A DNA stretch of 64,000 bases from Neurospora tetraspora (taxonomy: Eukaryota; Ascomycota; Sordariomycetes; Sordariales; Sordariaceae): assembly GCF_033439725.1 (NCBI RefSeq), contig NW_026944383.1, forward strand, positions 8,246,001-8,310,000, written 5' to 3'. The position numbers and the translations under genes were made by a program. The notes below the pieces were generated by a model that saw only the letters and a program-made list of their open reading frames with translations, was not told the DNA's origin and ran no database searches. Of this stretch, positions 12,894-24,473 are shown piece by piece. Positions within the stretch are counted from its first letter, which is position 1, and the number at the start of each line of letters is the position of its first letter.

Positions 12894-15800
12894 ACAACAC
12901 CAACAAGCACGGCAACATGTACATACTACATATGCACAAAGACCCCAACCAACACCCCAACAACGGCCACCCCAAAACCTACTCACACCTGCTTCAACCA
13001 CCGGCGCCAGCGTCGGCCCGCTCCAACGCGCATACTCGGCTTCGTTAGCTTCTCGACAGTCCCCCTCGACCAATTTGATCCGTCCAAAGGCCGACTCTCC
13101 AGCTCCCCATGCTCTACATCTCAAGAACAAGAAAAACCTCCGGCATCCCGCGCCCACGCCCGACAGTCCTCTCGTGGACGACGACATATTCTCCGACGCC
13201 GTTGATCTTACCGAAGAACTCGATCATGACGACAGCAGGTATGACCACGATCGCAACGACAAAGACAAAGACCAGCACACCGACAACGGCAACACAGTCG
13301 CTTCGAGTTCGCTAATAGGGTTTGGCGATGACAAGTTACTATGGCGCGAGGACTTTGCTGAAAGAGCGGATCCCGTGGATGAAAGAGATGGGAGCAGGCC
13401 TCGCCAGGTCAAAAAGCGGAAGATATCAAATGACTATAACATGAAGGATGAGGATGTCTCGCTCTTTGACGACGATGATGAGGAGGATGAGTTTATGGAT
13501 ATTAATAAATTGGTTGAGGGCGATCGGGAAAGTACGCCAAGGCCGAAGGCTACATCGCGGTCTGTGTCGACAAGGCTGCCGCCAACGGTAGCGCTGCAAA
13601 GGGGTCGGTCTCCTAAGAGGAGGGAGGCTTCGTTTGAGAAGCGCACGACCACCAAAAACCAGCAGGCTGAAAGGGATGACGAGCCGTCGTTTCTCTCGAG
13701 TCCGGATGTCGACAACTCCCGCAAGCGAAAGTCATCTGGATCTCCGAAAGGTCTGAGGACGCCAAGACCGCAGCCGAAGCAGACGGAAGAAGTCCCAGGA
13801 ACGACCACCGCCAAAAAGCCAAGGCGCAGTGAAGTTATGGACTCGGAGGATGAGGCCTTCACTCCTCTTTCTGCTGGGTCGCTGCCTAGGAGTGCCGAGT
13901 CTTTCAAAAGCGGTGGGACCACCACACGTGAATTGGGTTTGGACGAAGACACGGTTATGGACACGCCTAGTCGGCCGCCTGTCGAGTCTACTCTGCCAAC
14001 TCTAGAGTCTGTGGAAAGTCGACCACCACCGCCGTCCATGGATCTTCCATCACGGAAACCGCTGGAGCCGTTGAACACGCCGCGCAATCAGTTGCTTGAG
14101 TCGGTGGAAAGGCCAACACAGCAGCCGTCGGTTGGACCAAGTTTCACTGCGCCGAGTACTATCGGACAGAGTTTTGCGCAAAGCAGTACACTCGCTGAAA
14201 GCTCTCTGCCGCCATCAATGCCGCCACCAAGTGAAGACCCCCTCAACACAAGGGAGAACAGCAACTTTGAGGAGTTTGATTACAAGCTTCACAAACCCCT
14301 TCTGAAACTTTTCGTTGACAGGCCCACCATCTTGGAAAGAGAACTGAGCGCCGTTAACAACGAGCTTCAGGAGAACATGGTCAAGCTGCGGGACTGCCTG
14401 CGACTGCCCAGGGAAGAAAGAGACAGGGCACGCGAAGAGGTGAAGAAGGAGAAGGAAATGCTCAAGCGACGAGATATCGCGCTCAAAGCCCTTCAAGAAG
14501 AGCACAAGTCGTACGTCAAGAAAAGACAAGAGCAAGAATCCATCAACGATGAAATTGTTCGCGCTTATGCGGAAGAAGACGAGGCTTACGAAGAGCAGCT
14601 GATGGCCCAGGTGGACAAGTTGAATGATGAGGTTGAGGCTATCGAGAGGAGTCTGACGAGGAATATCGTTGCGGCTGGGATTACGGAGAGGAGTTTTAAC
14701 CTCAAGGAGGAGGAGGAGGAGAGGAAGCCGATCATCATCGCGACTCCGACGCCTTCGAGGAGAACTGAGGCCCCGGTTCTGCCGACGACGGAATACCATA
14801 ATTCTCAGCAGGTCATATTGCAGACTCAACATCCTGCAGTGCAGCAGGCTGCTCACCGGATGCCACCACCTCCGACGCCGAGTTTTCAAACAGCGCGCCA
14901 GACACCGGCCTCGTATCAGAGCAGACCGACTAATACCTCCTTTCCTGATATCTCGGCGGAAGAAGCAATGATGTTCGACGAAGAAGACCCCTTCATGGAA
15001 CAGCATGCCCCACCTTCTGCTCCCTTCCAGGCAACCCTTCCTCAGCGCAACAGCCCGTTCAAAACTGCACCATCCAAGCCCGTCCACGGCCACGATTACT
15101 TCGACGACGAGGACGACGACGCCGACCTCCTGGCAGCAGTGGACAGCGTCGAGACTTATACTTCCACGGCCACCACCAACAATCAGTTACGATCACGCTC
15201 GGTGATGTCGACATCCACGGCGACCACGATCAAACCGAGGAAACGGAACGAAAATGCCAATGCCAAGAAGGCCAAGTCGCTGCAGGCAAAGCTGTCGATG
15301 CCGCCCGAAAAGATGAAGTATGCATGGTCCAATGATGTGCGGAAGGCGTTGAAGGATAGGTTTCGGATGTCGGGGTTCAGGGAGAATCAGTTGGAGGCTA
15401 TTAATGCTACTTTGGGGGGGAAGGTGAGTTTTCTCTGCCCCATGTCTCGTCGAATTGGAAAAAGAATTGCCTTGGGAAGGAGGGAAGGAGAGAATATCGC
15501 TGACTAGAAACAGGACGCCTTTGTGTTGATGCCGACTGGCGGTGGCAAGTCTCTGTGCTATCAGTTGCCGGCTGTAGTCAAGAGTGGGAGGACTCGCGGT
15601 ATCACTGTCGTGATCTCCCCCCTGCTAAGTCTGATGCTGGATCAAGTCAACCATTTGGCAAATTTGATGATCCAAGCTTACGCCTTCAACGGAGACATGA
15701 ATTTAGAAAAGCGCCGAATGGTGTTTCAAAAGCTCGATGCTGAGCATCCTGAGCATGAAATCCAACTGCTTTATGTCACCCCGGAAATGGTAAGCAAGAA

Positions 15801-16311
15801 CCAGCAGTTCGTCAACAAGATGAGGGACCTCTACCAGAGGAACAAACTGGCCAGAATCGTTATCGACGAGGCTCACTGCGTCAGTCAATGGGGCCATGAC
15901 TTCCGACCTGACTACAAAGCTATAGGAGAGTTTCGTAAAAGGTTTCCCGGAGTCCCGGTCATGGCATTGACGGCTACGGCAACACAAAACGTGATCTTGG
16001 ATGTCAAGCATAACCTGGCAATGGAGAACTGCCAGACTTTCTCCCAGAGCTTTAATCGCCCGAACCTTTACTATGAGGTCAGGGTGAAGGAGCAGAATCT
16101 GATTGGTCGAATTGCCGAGTTGATTCGGGAGAAGTATGACGGCCAAACGGGTATCATCTACACTTTATCAAGAAAGAGTGCGGAGAACATCGCCAAAAAC
16201 CTCCAGGAGAAACACCGCATCAAAGCCAAGCACTACCATGCCTCCATCACCACCGACGAAAAGATTAAGGTCCAACACGAATGGCAAAGCGGCGAAGTCA
16301 AAGTCGTTGTA

Positions 16312-16349
<38 letters not shown>

Positions 16350-18709
16350 CGTCCGCTTCGTCATCCACCAGCACATCCCCAAGTCTCTCGAAGGCTACTA
16401 CCAAGAAACCGGCCGCGCCGGCCGCGACGGCAAGCCATCCGACTGCTACCTCTACTTCGCCTACGGCGACATTCAATCTCTTCGCCGCATGATCGCCGAC
16501 GGCGAGGGCGACTATGCCCAAAAGGAGCGTCAGCTAGAGATGCTTAACCGCGTGGTCAACTACTGCGAATCGCAGCACACGTGCCGGCGCGTCGAAGTGC
16601 TCCAGTACTTCGGCGAGCCGTTTGACCGCCGTGATTGCAAAGAAGGATGCGACAATTGCCGGTTGGGGCGCATCTCGAAGTCGACGGAGATGAGGGATTT
16701 TACGGAAATCGCCTTCGCTGCGATCGAGGTGGTGAAGAGCCAGCAGCCCATCACGCTGGGTAAGTTGTGCGATATCCTGATGGGCAAGAAGAAGAACGAG
16801 CATGGTGGCGTGTGCCACTTTGGTATCGCCAAGGGGAGCACGCAGAGGGAGCTGCAGAGGATCGTGCTGCAGCTGAATTTCCACAAGGCTCTGGGCGAGG
16901 ATAATATTATGAATGGGGCGGGGATGCCTATTACTTACTATGTTGTGAGTCCTGCCCGGGTTGCCGCTTTCTTACTTACATCTTTGCTTTGCTAACACTG
17001 CGTGCTGCTTGCAGGCCGGCCCTGAAGCTGGTGCTTACCTTTACAACGGCAAGCGGTTGAAACTGCCAGTTCCCTCGAACAAGTCCGTCGAACCACCGTC
17101 TCGGCTTAAGCAGCGGAGCCGTCGTGTCGACAAGGACATGGATGAGCCTGAACTTCCTACCTTCCAACGACCGCCAACATCAACAAATGTCTCTTCACCC
17201 GTTCGAGCCACCAAGAAACGGAATTCCGGAAAGGTTTTACCGACCCTCATCGCCGACTACGAAGAGCCCAGCTCCGACGGTCCACACGGTCCTCTCCACG
17301 CCAACGGCTACGAGCGTGACAACTTCGTCGTATCCGATAACGTTGAACCTGACGAGGAAGAAGAAGCCTTTGAGCCCGTCCGCCCTTCCCGACGTGGTCC
17401 AGCCTCCCGAGCTACCCGCCCCCAACACCGCCAAACCACCCTTTACGACACCCTCTCCCACACCCAACAATCCCAAACCCTCTCCCAACACCTCGCCACC
17501 TTGGGTCCCCCCATCGACGCCCGAACGATGCAAAACCCCCGCTTCGCTCAGCTGGACGAAGTCCACCAATATATTGTCGATGCCTTCGTGGAAGAAGCCA
17601 AGATCTTCGAGGAGGACTTCCGCAACAAGAATCACATGCGCAAGCCCATCTTCACTGAGATCCAGTATAGAGAAATGGCGATCCGATGGACGCGCACGCT
17701 GGACCAGATGCGTGCGATTCCAGATATCAATCAGGATAAGGTGGATCGGTACGGGGCCAAGTTCATCCCGCTTGTGGAGCGGTTTTGGGGGAATTATCGG
17801 GATATGATGGGGGGCGGGTATGATAATCCTTGTGTGGCTGATGGTGCCGAAGATCAGGGGACAGGGAGGGGGAAGACAAGTGGGAAAGGGGGGAATAAAA
17901 AGGGAGGAGGAAAAGAGGTGGTGGATTTGATTAGTAGTGATGAGGATGAACCTCAACCTCGTGCACCACCACCATCACGGAATCCGGGGCGGGGAGGAGC
18001 CACAGGACGGGGACAAGCAGCGGCCGCCCAAACTGCACGAGGACAACAAACCCAAGATAAAGGAAGAGCAGTAAACCGCCGCGGCGAACCCATCGAAGAA
18101 CCAGCAGAAGAAGAAGATTACGGCCTAAGCGACCTCGACGACGCCGTCGATCCCGACGCCACCACCGCCTCCGAAAACTCTGACGATGACGAAGAAGATG
18201 ATGACGAAGACTTGGAATCCTCCCGCTACTTCTCCGGCTCAACAGGTCCTCCAGTCTCCAAAGCCGTGCAAGACGCTAGGCTGAGGGAGCAGTTATCTAT
18301 GTACACCTCCGGCGGCAGCTCCTCTAAAGGTAGCTACGGCTCAGGTCGTGCATCGGGATCAAGTTCGAAAGCGTCGGGGTCGGGGTGGAAAGGGGGAGCA
18401 GGTGGTGGGAAGAAATACTATAGGAAAAAGAGGGCGAGTTCTTCGGTTGCTGGTGCGGGGGGTGGGGTGACGAAGAGGAAGGCTAGTGGAAGTGGGACGA
18501 AGACGACGAGGAAGAGAGGTGCGTCGACTGCACCGAAGACAACGAGAGGGGGAGGAGCTGGGTCTAGGGGAGGTGGTGCTGGAGGAGGAGGAGGAGGAGC
18601 AGGGAAAAGGGGAGGAGGTGCTGGAGGAGGGGGAGGAGGAGGAGGAGGAGGAGGAGGAGGAGGAGGAGGGTTTGGTGGGATGGGAGGGATAAGTGTTATG
18701 CCTCATTAG
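12247..18709 (+). CDS. qde-3: RecQ-type DNA helicase QDE-3 (BLM/Sgs1/Rqh1 orthologue)
   Basis: Exons are 12247-15423, 15514-16944 and 17015-18709, giving about 2100 aa. The helicase is an ATP-dependent 3'-5' DNA unwinding enzyme; in Neurospora QDE-3 acts in recombination repair and in quelling (transgene silencing). Helicase motifs follow in order: PTGGGKS Walker A (about residue 1066), ISPLLSLMLDQ, DEAHCVSQWGHDF (about 1177), ALTATAT, FGMGIDKPDVR and YYQETGRAGRDG. Next come the RQC zinc cysteines (CRRVEVLQYF, CKEGCDNC), a winged helix, and an HRDC domain at about 1716-1790. The N-terminal 1000 residues are low-complexity, with a poly-Q near 203-221. The C-terminus is a Gly-rich tail encoded by GGA repeats. 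I chose ATG 12247 because MTRNNLGEQVSWL resembles the conserved start of fungal RecQ proteins (S. pombe Rqh1 has a similar NLNRHLDWF motif). ATG 11872 is in frame and would add 125 Ser-rich residues. Confidence 0.93.
12840..12905 (+). repeat. CAG/CAA microsatellite encoding poly-Gln in QDE-3
   Basis: A run of CAA and CAG codons encodes about 17 glutamines in the disordered N-terminal region of the helicase. Mixed codons suggest an older repeat, but length polymorphism between strains is likely. Confidence 0.8.
18577..18670 (+). repeat. GGA-rich microsatellite encoding the poly-Gly tail of QDE-3
   Basis: A nearly pure purine stretch of GGA/GGT units encodes a long glycine run just before the stop codon at 18707-18709. 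The frame is kept to the end. Repeat slippage here would change the tail length only. Confidence 0.8.
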
Positions 18710-19143
18710 CATTTATCGCATTTATCGACGGTATGTTATGGGGAAGGCATCAGCAGCATTGAGTTTTATCATTCGTGGAGTTTTTTCGTCGTGGAGTTTA
18801 GGTCTGGACAGTTAAAAGGAGAAGTCGAAAGGAGAAGTCGAAAGGATACGGCAGTCAAGCAGTCGGTGGACTTGCGAAAAGAAGGCATGTAATACCCACT
18901 ACAATTCCTCCGGTCGTCCCTCCGCTGGCCAGAGAGGCTACGGCAATTCCAGCATTCGTGCCGCCGACGCAGGCGAGAACGAGGATGAGGGCGAAGAGTA
19001 CCACGACGCCGACAGCGGCGCCAACCAGGGAAATGCCTAAAATCTGTAGATAGTCTCCTGCAGAGGCAAAGAAGGTACACACAGGGGAGGTTTCGGGAGT
19101 CCCACGAGAATCTAGAGACGATTGTCATCAACTCGCTAGATAG

Positions 19144-19413
19144 TCTTATAGATCGTCTCCACCGCCCAATCTGCCGTTCAAAACGTCCAACACCCTGACC
19201 ACGCGCTCTCCACCCTTCGCCTGCCTGCCCGCCTCCCAGGCCGAGCTGGCCAACTACGGTGCGTCCCTACACAGCGCCAAGGGCCAGATCTGGGTTCGAT
19301 CCAAGCACAACGCCAAGAAAGAAATCTACTGCCTGCTCAAGAAGCCCGCGTTGGAATACCAAAGGTTTTTACCAGCCATTATTATTTTGGTATTTTGGCT
19401 TGTGGCTAGGTGA
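19144..19413 (+). pseudogene. Coding-like fragment, unidentified
   Basis: An open frame bounded by stops at 19141 and 19411 has the strongly GC-rich third codon positions of real genes in this window between about 19174 and 19370. It reads like protein there (ELANYGASLHSAKGQIWVRS, KKEIYCLLKKPALEY). It has no ATG at its start, and the sequence turns AT-rich after 19370. I do not recognise the family. It may be one exon of an undetected gene or a relic of a duplicated one. Confidence 0.35.
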
Positions 19414-19529
19414 CTAGGTGCTTTCTCAAGTCGTGGACTTTGGGGTAGCTCTTTCGTGATGGTTATGGTGATGGTGTCAGTGGTGGTGGTGGTTGTGGTT
19501 GTGGTTTGTTTACTTGGAAAAGGGGTTAA

Positions 19530-19664
19530 CCCGCGTCTAGCTTCGCTGGTGAGGTTTCTGCGTTGAGACGCTGGAGGTGGACCAGAAGTGCCGGAAAAAG
19601 TAGCATTATAAACGCCATCCTCAACGACACGGAGCGAGGTCACGGGCCTAGCCTAGAGTTATGA
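19530..19664 (+). pseudogene. Possible P-loop GTPase relic
   Basis: A 44-codon open frame contains RSAGKSSIINAILNDTE, which resembles the Walker A region of dynamin-like GTPases (consensus GxxSxGKSS). The first glycine of that motif is Trp here. The frame stops soon afterwards and no switch regions follow, so it can only be a fragment or a coincidence. It lies 120 bp downstream of another coding-like fragment on the same strand, and the two may derive from one gene. Confidence 0.25.
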
Positions 19665-20377
19665 AGAAGAAGAGTGGTTCAAGCAAAAGGCGGAATAGGT
19701 TAGTTAGTTTACTATACACTACACTTGGTTCGCGTGGGACTGGGACGGGAAGTGAGAGAGCACCAAGTTACGTTACGTAAGCATTATAGACTTCAGGGTT
19801 TACGGGCGGTAATAGCATTGAGGCAGCCAAGCCGTTGATTGCTCAGTTTGAGGCATGCTTCTAGTATCTTTTCTCTTCATCTACACTCATACCAGCTTCT
19901 AGACTAAGCTACCTTACCTTTCCGTTCCGTTCCATTCCGAAGCTCTCTCTCATCTCTCCTCGTGTTCGCAAAGGTAATCAGATACTAGTTCTACCCTTCC
20001 TCCTTCTTCCACTCAAACCAAGTCCCATAAACCGTTTCCATAACCAAGAATAGGTAAGTAAAATGACTTTGAATGCAAAATCGCCAGTGTGTGTAAGAAT
20101 GGGAAAATGATGCTAAATGCTGTCTTTCATGTCCTTCCTCCATGAGTTGTAATCCAGTAACCACCAGTTGTGCCAGTTGTGCCAATGTGGTATATGTAAA
20201 AAATGCCATATGCATGAAATGTGTTGTGTGTGTGTGTGTCTCATCCTCCTTCCCACTCAAGTCTCAGCCTCCGTGTCTCATGTTCAGGCTTCTCTCATAT
20301 ATATAGTGTTCCTCCCTCTTCATTCCTTTCGCCTCCTCTTTCCCTCATTCCTTATCCCCCATCCCCTCATCCTCCTC

Positions 20378-22234
20378 CTATTGCTTAACATCCCCCCTCA
20401 ACTCCCCCTCCACCTCCTGCCTCACCCCTCTACACCACCTCACCACCGCCTCCTCAAACTCCACCCACATCCTTCCCCCCTCCTCGGGATTCTCCAGCTT
20501 TCCGTCTTTAGCATACTGCAACCCCAGCGCGTCGCACTTGATCATCACCTCCCACCTCAGCTCCGCCGCCTTCATCCAGTACCTTAGATTATCCGCCGCC
20601 CGATAAGGTTTCTGCGTGTCTGCGTGGAAACTGGGGATAGCACCAAATCTCCTCCTACTCTTCCTCACCGCGCAATTATGCAAATGCACCAACCTAATCC
20701 CATTGCTCAACTCCCTCAAAAACGGCGTCGGTTCCGGATTAGCTGACGAGCGATCAATGGGCGTCCACCTCGGCAACGGCGGGAGACTAGACAGCGGCGG
20801 AGGCAGGGGTAGACAGGCGAGCATGGAGTGAATGAACGCTTCCTCACGCTCGATCTGGTTCCCGTTCTCGTCGGTCGGCCAGTTCTCCGGTTTTAGCCAG
20901 GTCCAGGACTCGCGCTCCTTTTGCTCGGCGGCCTCCATTTCGTCTTCTTTGGAAAGCATGTCGCGCAGGGATTTGATCCATTGGTTCATTGTTTGGAACT
21001 CGTCGTCGCGCATGCCGCCGATGAACCCACGCGTGGCCATTCTCTTTAGGATGTCCATTACTGAGAGCAGGTCGGAGCGGACGTTTTTTTCGGATTTGAT
21101 GGCGTCTAATCGGTCCGGGCGCTCGTGGGAGGTGTAGTAGATCTTGGCGGCGCGGATGGCTAGGGTCATGACGTCGAGGATGTGCATCCCTTGGATCTCG
21201 TACCAGCCGGTGGGGTTGAGAGGGACGGTTGGGGTGACGGGGGTGGAGGATTCTTGTTCGGAGTTGCGTTTTGATGTGTCGGATAGGAGGATGGCAGGTG
21301 GCACGACGACTCGGTCGGAGGTGGGTGAAGACTCGCCCGCGGGCGCGGTGGCTTCTTTGGCTTCTTTTAGGGATCGCTCGGCGGCGTCGAGAGCGGAGGT
21401 CAAGTCTGATCGCAGCTCCTCCATGGATGGAGGCTTGGGTATCGGCTTTTCGCGGTGGTTGTACGTCGAGACCGTCGGCGGGAGCATATGTTGTGTGTCT
21501 GTTTCCTCATCATAATCCGATGCGTACTCCTCCTCGGGCGGCTGGAACTCCATGTTATGCTCGTCTCCTGTGGGCGACCTGATCTCGGACTCGAGCCCTG
21601 GGGTATTTGGACTGCTGCCCATGGAGGCATAGCTCGAATCGTTTTCAAAGCTCAACACCCTAGGTATCTCGTAATCGCCGCCCTCGAGCATGGACAGATC
21701 GAGTGTTTGCGCCTTTTGCTGGCGTTTTCGAGCAAACTGGGCGCCCTTGCCGTCCAGGAGACCCGTCCGGGCAAAGTAGTACTGCAGGTGGGCGATGCTT
21801 CCGAGACTCAGGACGGATTCGCGCTGGCGGGCGCTCTGGGCAAAGTCGGTTCCTTGAGGGCGCATGTAGCCCCGTCGCTTGCTGCTGCTTCCTGACGAGA
21901 TGGAGGAGTTAGCCGTCAACGAGTCCAAGCTTCCGGTAGAGTCCCGTATCCACGATTTATCGCGGGATCGGAGGAAAAAGTGGCCAAGCGTACTGATCTC
22001 GGAGCGGCGCGAGGATATTGGGAAGGTTCCGGACGAGGAGCGCGAAAAGGCCGAGCCGGCGTCGCTTGCGAGGGAGTCGCGCGAGTGTTCCGTGGTTCCT
22101 GATCCGTGGGAGATGGCCGAGGTGGCAGAGACACAGCGCATGAACTTGTGAGCGGGAGCACCAACGGCCGGCGAGGGCAGAGCCTCGGGCGACTCGCACC
22201 GGGCGACGGGGACGTTCTCTGGTGAAGCGCTCAT
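20378..22234 (-). CDS. Uncharacterised fungal protein with possible CH-like domain, 618 aa
   Basis: Single exon; ATG at 22234, TAG at 20378-20380. The N-terminal half is Ser-rich and disordered. A conserved helical segment starts near residue 340 (GWYEIQGMHILDVMTLAIRA) and covers about 100 residues. The C-terminal region (about 485-600) includes ELSNGIRLVHLHNC, IPSFHADTQKPY and NLRYWMKAAELRWEV. Its spacing, a leucine helix followed by an N-x-x-x-W helix, resembles a calponin-homology fold; that is my inference and not an established assignment. I believe similar proteins occur widely in Pezizomycotina without an assigned function. The gene converges on qde-3 and has a 3.7-kb upstream region shared with kar9. 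Confidence 0.8.
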   Translation of the reverse strand: MSASPENVPVARCESPEALPSPAVGAPAHKFMRCVSATSAISHGSGTTEHSRDSLASDAGSAFSRSSSGTFPISSRRSEISTLGHFFLRSRDKSWIRDSTGSLDSLTANSSISSGSSSKRRGYMRPQGTDFAQSARQRESVLSLGSIAHLQYYFARTGLLDGKGAQFARKRQQKAQTLDLSMLEGGDYEIPRVLSFENDSSYASMGSSPNTPGLESEIRSPTGDEHNMEFQPPEEEYASDYDEETDTQHMLPPTVSTYNHREKPIPKPPSMEELRSDLTSALDAAERSLKEAKEATAPAGESSPTSDRVVVPPAILLSDTSKRNSEQESSTPVTPTVPLNPTGWYEIQGMHILDVMTLAIRAAKIYYTSHERPDRLDAIKSEKNVRSDLLSVMDILKRMATRGFIGGMRDDEFQTMNQWIKSLRDMLSKEDEMEAAEQKERESWTWLKPENWPTDENGNQIEREEAFIHSMLACLPLPPPLSSLPPLPRWTPIDRSSANPEPTPFLRELSNGIRLVHLHNCAVRKSRRRFGAIPSFHADTQKPYRAADNLRYWMKAAELRWEVMIKCDALGLQYAKDGKLENPEEGGRMWVEFEEAVVRWCRGVRQEVEGELRGDVKQ

Positions 22235-24137
22235 CCTGGCGGTCCGGTATATGTTCGGGCGCGGGTGGCTTGAGGTATGTCTCGAATGTCTCTCGACGAT
22301 GGGTTACACCCGTGTATATATCCGTTGGCAGGTCTCGGGTGTCTGCTGGCCTCGTCGTGGGCGGTCGTGGGCGGTCGAGCTTCAAGGTAGAAGGGGAAGT
22401 CTCGAGTTGGGCGCTGACGTATAGCGAGGGTGACGATCGTTATTGTCTTCTTGACATGCCCAAGGCGGAGAAGAGGCAGTAGCAGTGATCAGAGGTCGAC
22501 CGTAGGCTGTGGCGTATGTAGGTGGGTAGGTGGACAGTTAAAGCTGGATGACCAAATAACTCTGGAAAAGAGATTGTCAAATAAGGTAAGTTTGAAGCCT
22601 TGTCCGGGAACTGTCTGTGCCCCAAAGAGATCCACAGCGGAAGGAAGCGATGTGTGGAAGAAACAAGATTGGAGAATGGAAGAAACAGAGGAAGGTGTCA
22701 GGCTTCGATGACTGAGTCAGGGGTTCGCCTCTGCTGTGTACATGGGCAGGCAGGCACAGGAAATGAGGAAGGGGTTTCTTGGTGATTTGTCGTGTGGTGA
22801 CGGAAAGTGCAGTGGACGACGGTGACGGAGAGAGCAAAGAAGCAAATGTTGGAGTGTCGGAAGCCCATCCAGATTGGGTGACGGTGTGGTGTGCTGTCGT
22901 TAGGCTGCTAGCACCTAAACATGTTACCTAAACACCCGACCCACCCCGCTCATTGCCTCTGCTGCAGGTCCTGCCCTTGCAGTTGCAGCCAAGTGGAAGC
23001 GGAGCAACACGCGTGCACCCAGCAGGCAGTTGCAGGCCTGTCGCTGTTAGTGGACGCATGCAACGGTCCGGCCATTTCAACTGACACTGCCGTGACTGCA
23101 CTAGCGCCGCCTAACAGCCAAAGGCCTGACATTCTGGGGAAGTGGAAGGACAGACCTAGACAGTGGCACTGACAGGGGCTACACTAATAGTCGTCACAGG
23201 CCACATTTCCGGAGGATCTTCCTTTCATCGCTCCTATCGCCATCTCCGCCCCTCGGGGATATCTGATTTGTTGGAGGAGACAGTATAGTTGAAGCGAGCA
23301 AACAGACCAGTACGAGGGCGTTGACGTGAGACGAATCTCCCTTATCATATGTGTCCTTTCAGGTGGTCGATTTAGTTTGTTGACATTCGACGGATGACGT
23401 TCAGGGGTTGGCTGGCAACTCTTCCGTGGCCTCCCTTGTGATAGCACTAACAACCTGTCTAAGGTAGTCTAACTAGGGAATCCCCTCTACCTTGACCTTG
23501 AACCTCGACTATCAACGAGCGGCCCGTCAGACCAGTCCAAAGTCAACGTTCCCGTATATTCCGAACAAGCTCCGTGGTCCCGTTGCGTAGTGTATGCAAG
23601 CACGGAAGAAGAGCGGGTGCTGCCGAGTCACTGCAATTTCCGTATCTACTATGTAGCAATTCCCTCATCCCGTCCCGGCCGGTGAAATCCTGTTTCAGAG
23701 TTTCAGATGTTGACAGCTTGCAAAGTCTGTGGTCAGCAACCTCGGTCAACACATTACACGCCTAAAGTCACAAGTCACAACGTTGTGAAAGGCTACGTAC
23801 GCTTGGCCAGGAGCCAAACAGAAGACCAAGAAACACACAGAGCTCTTTTGTGAAACAGAAGCTCACAAGAGGGAACAAGAACCCTTGTCCTTCCCAAGAA
23901 ACGTCCAAGAAACAATTCTGTCATCCATTCAGACGGAAGACTGCCAACCCCACAGGGCCACTACTGCGTAACTAACGGTCCACTTGCCGTTGAGAGCGTG
24001 CAATATCAGGTACGAAGCCGTGAGGTGCGATGTGAGGTGAGCGTGAAGTTCAGGCACGTACCTGACTGACTGGATGTGCTTGCATTCGAACGGGAGTGTG
24101 CAGCTGTTGGTGATGCCGTGATGCTATGCGATGTCGG

Positions 24138-24138
<1 letters not shown>

Positions 24139-24175
<37 letters not shown>
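24139..24175 (+). repeat. Poly-T tract, 37 nt
   Basis: An uninterrupted run of 37 T residues. It could be a homopolymer microsatellite or the A-tail of a minus-strand retroposed sequence. No target duplication or retroelement coding sequence is evident beside it. Confidence 0.9.
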
Positions 24176-24179
<4 letters not shown>

Positions 24180-24473
24180 GCTTCTTTGATATGAGTCTCG
24201 ATGGGATGAGTGAGAGGCTTGCTTCCCTTGACTTCTTCAACGATCCAACACCTACCCTACCGTACCCGTTGGAACGCAAATCTTCAGATATGTCTCTCCC
24301 GTTGGAACTCGTTACCTCTGCGCATTCTTCACGTGCTGTCTCAGTACGCCCTGCCTTTCCACTTCACTGAGACTTGTTGCCGAGAAACCCGCGATAACCT
24401 TTGTCATGTCTCAGTGCAAAGAGGCATTCCTCACTTGCCTGCCTCTGAGCTGACTACCACATCCGGTTTAGCG

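Larger units (their letters stand above)
18710..20377. other. Convergent intergenic region with coding-like relics
   Basis: This lies between the 3' ends of qde-3 (+) and the minus-strand gene at 20378. Besides the two plus-strand relics listed separately, it holds a minus-strand open frame at 18855-19082. That frame is strongly hydrophobic and Gly/Ala/Val-rich (for example VGAAVGVVVLFALILVLAC) and could be a small membrane protein or chance. TG repeats lie around 20225-20240. Confidence 0.4.

Noticed and set aside
15424-15513. Read-through of the first qde-3 intron giving a truncated protein
   Set aside because: The GTGAGT donor and CAG acceptor rejoin the helicase frame directly before the Walker A motif, so the interval is an intron.
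18855-19082. Hydrophobic minus-strand 75-codon frame as an interferon-6-16/ISG12-like protein
   Set aside because: Only a vague Gly/Ala pattern (GGTNAGIAVASLASG). The conserved end of that family is missing and no start or splice context supports it.
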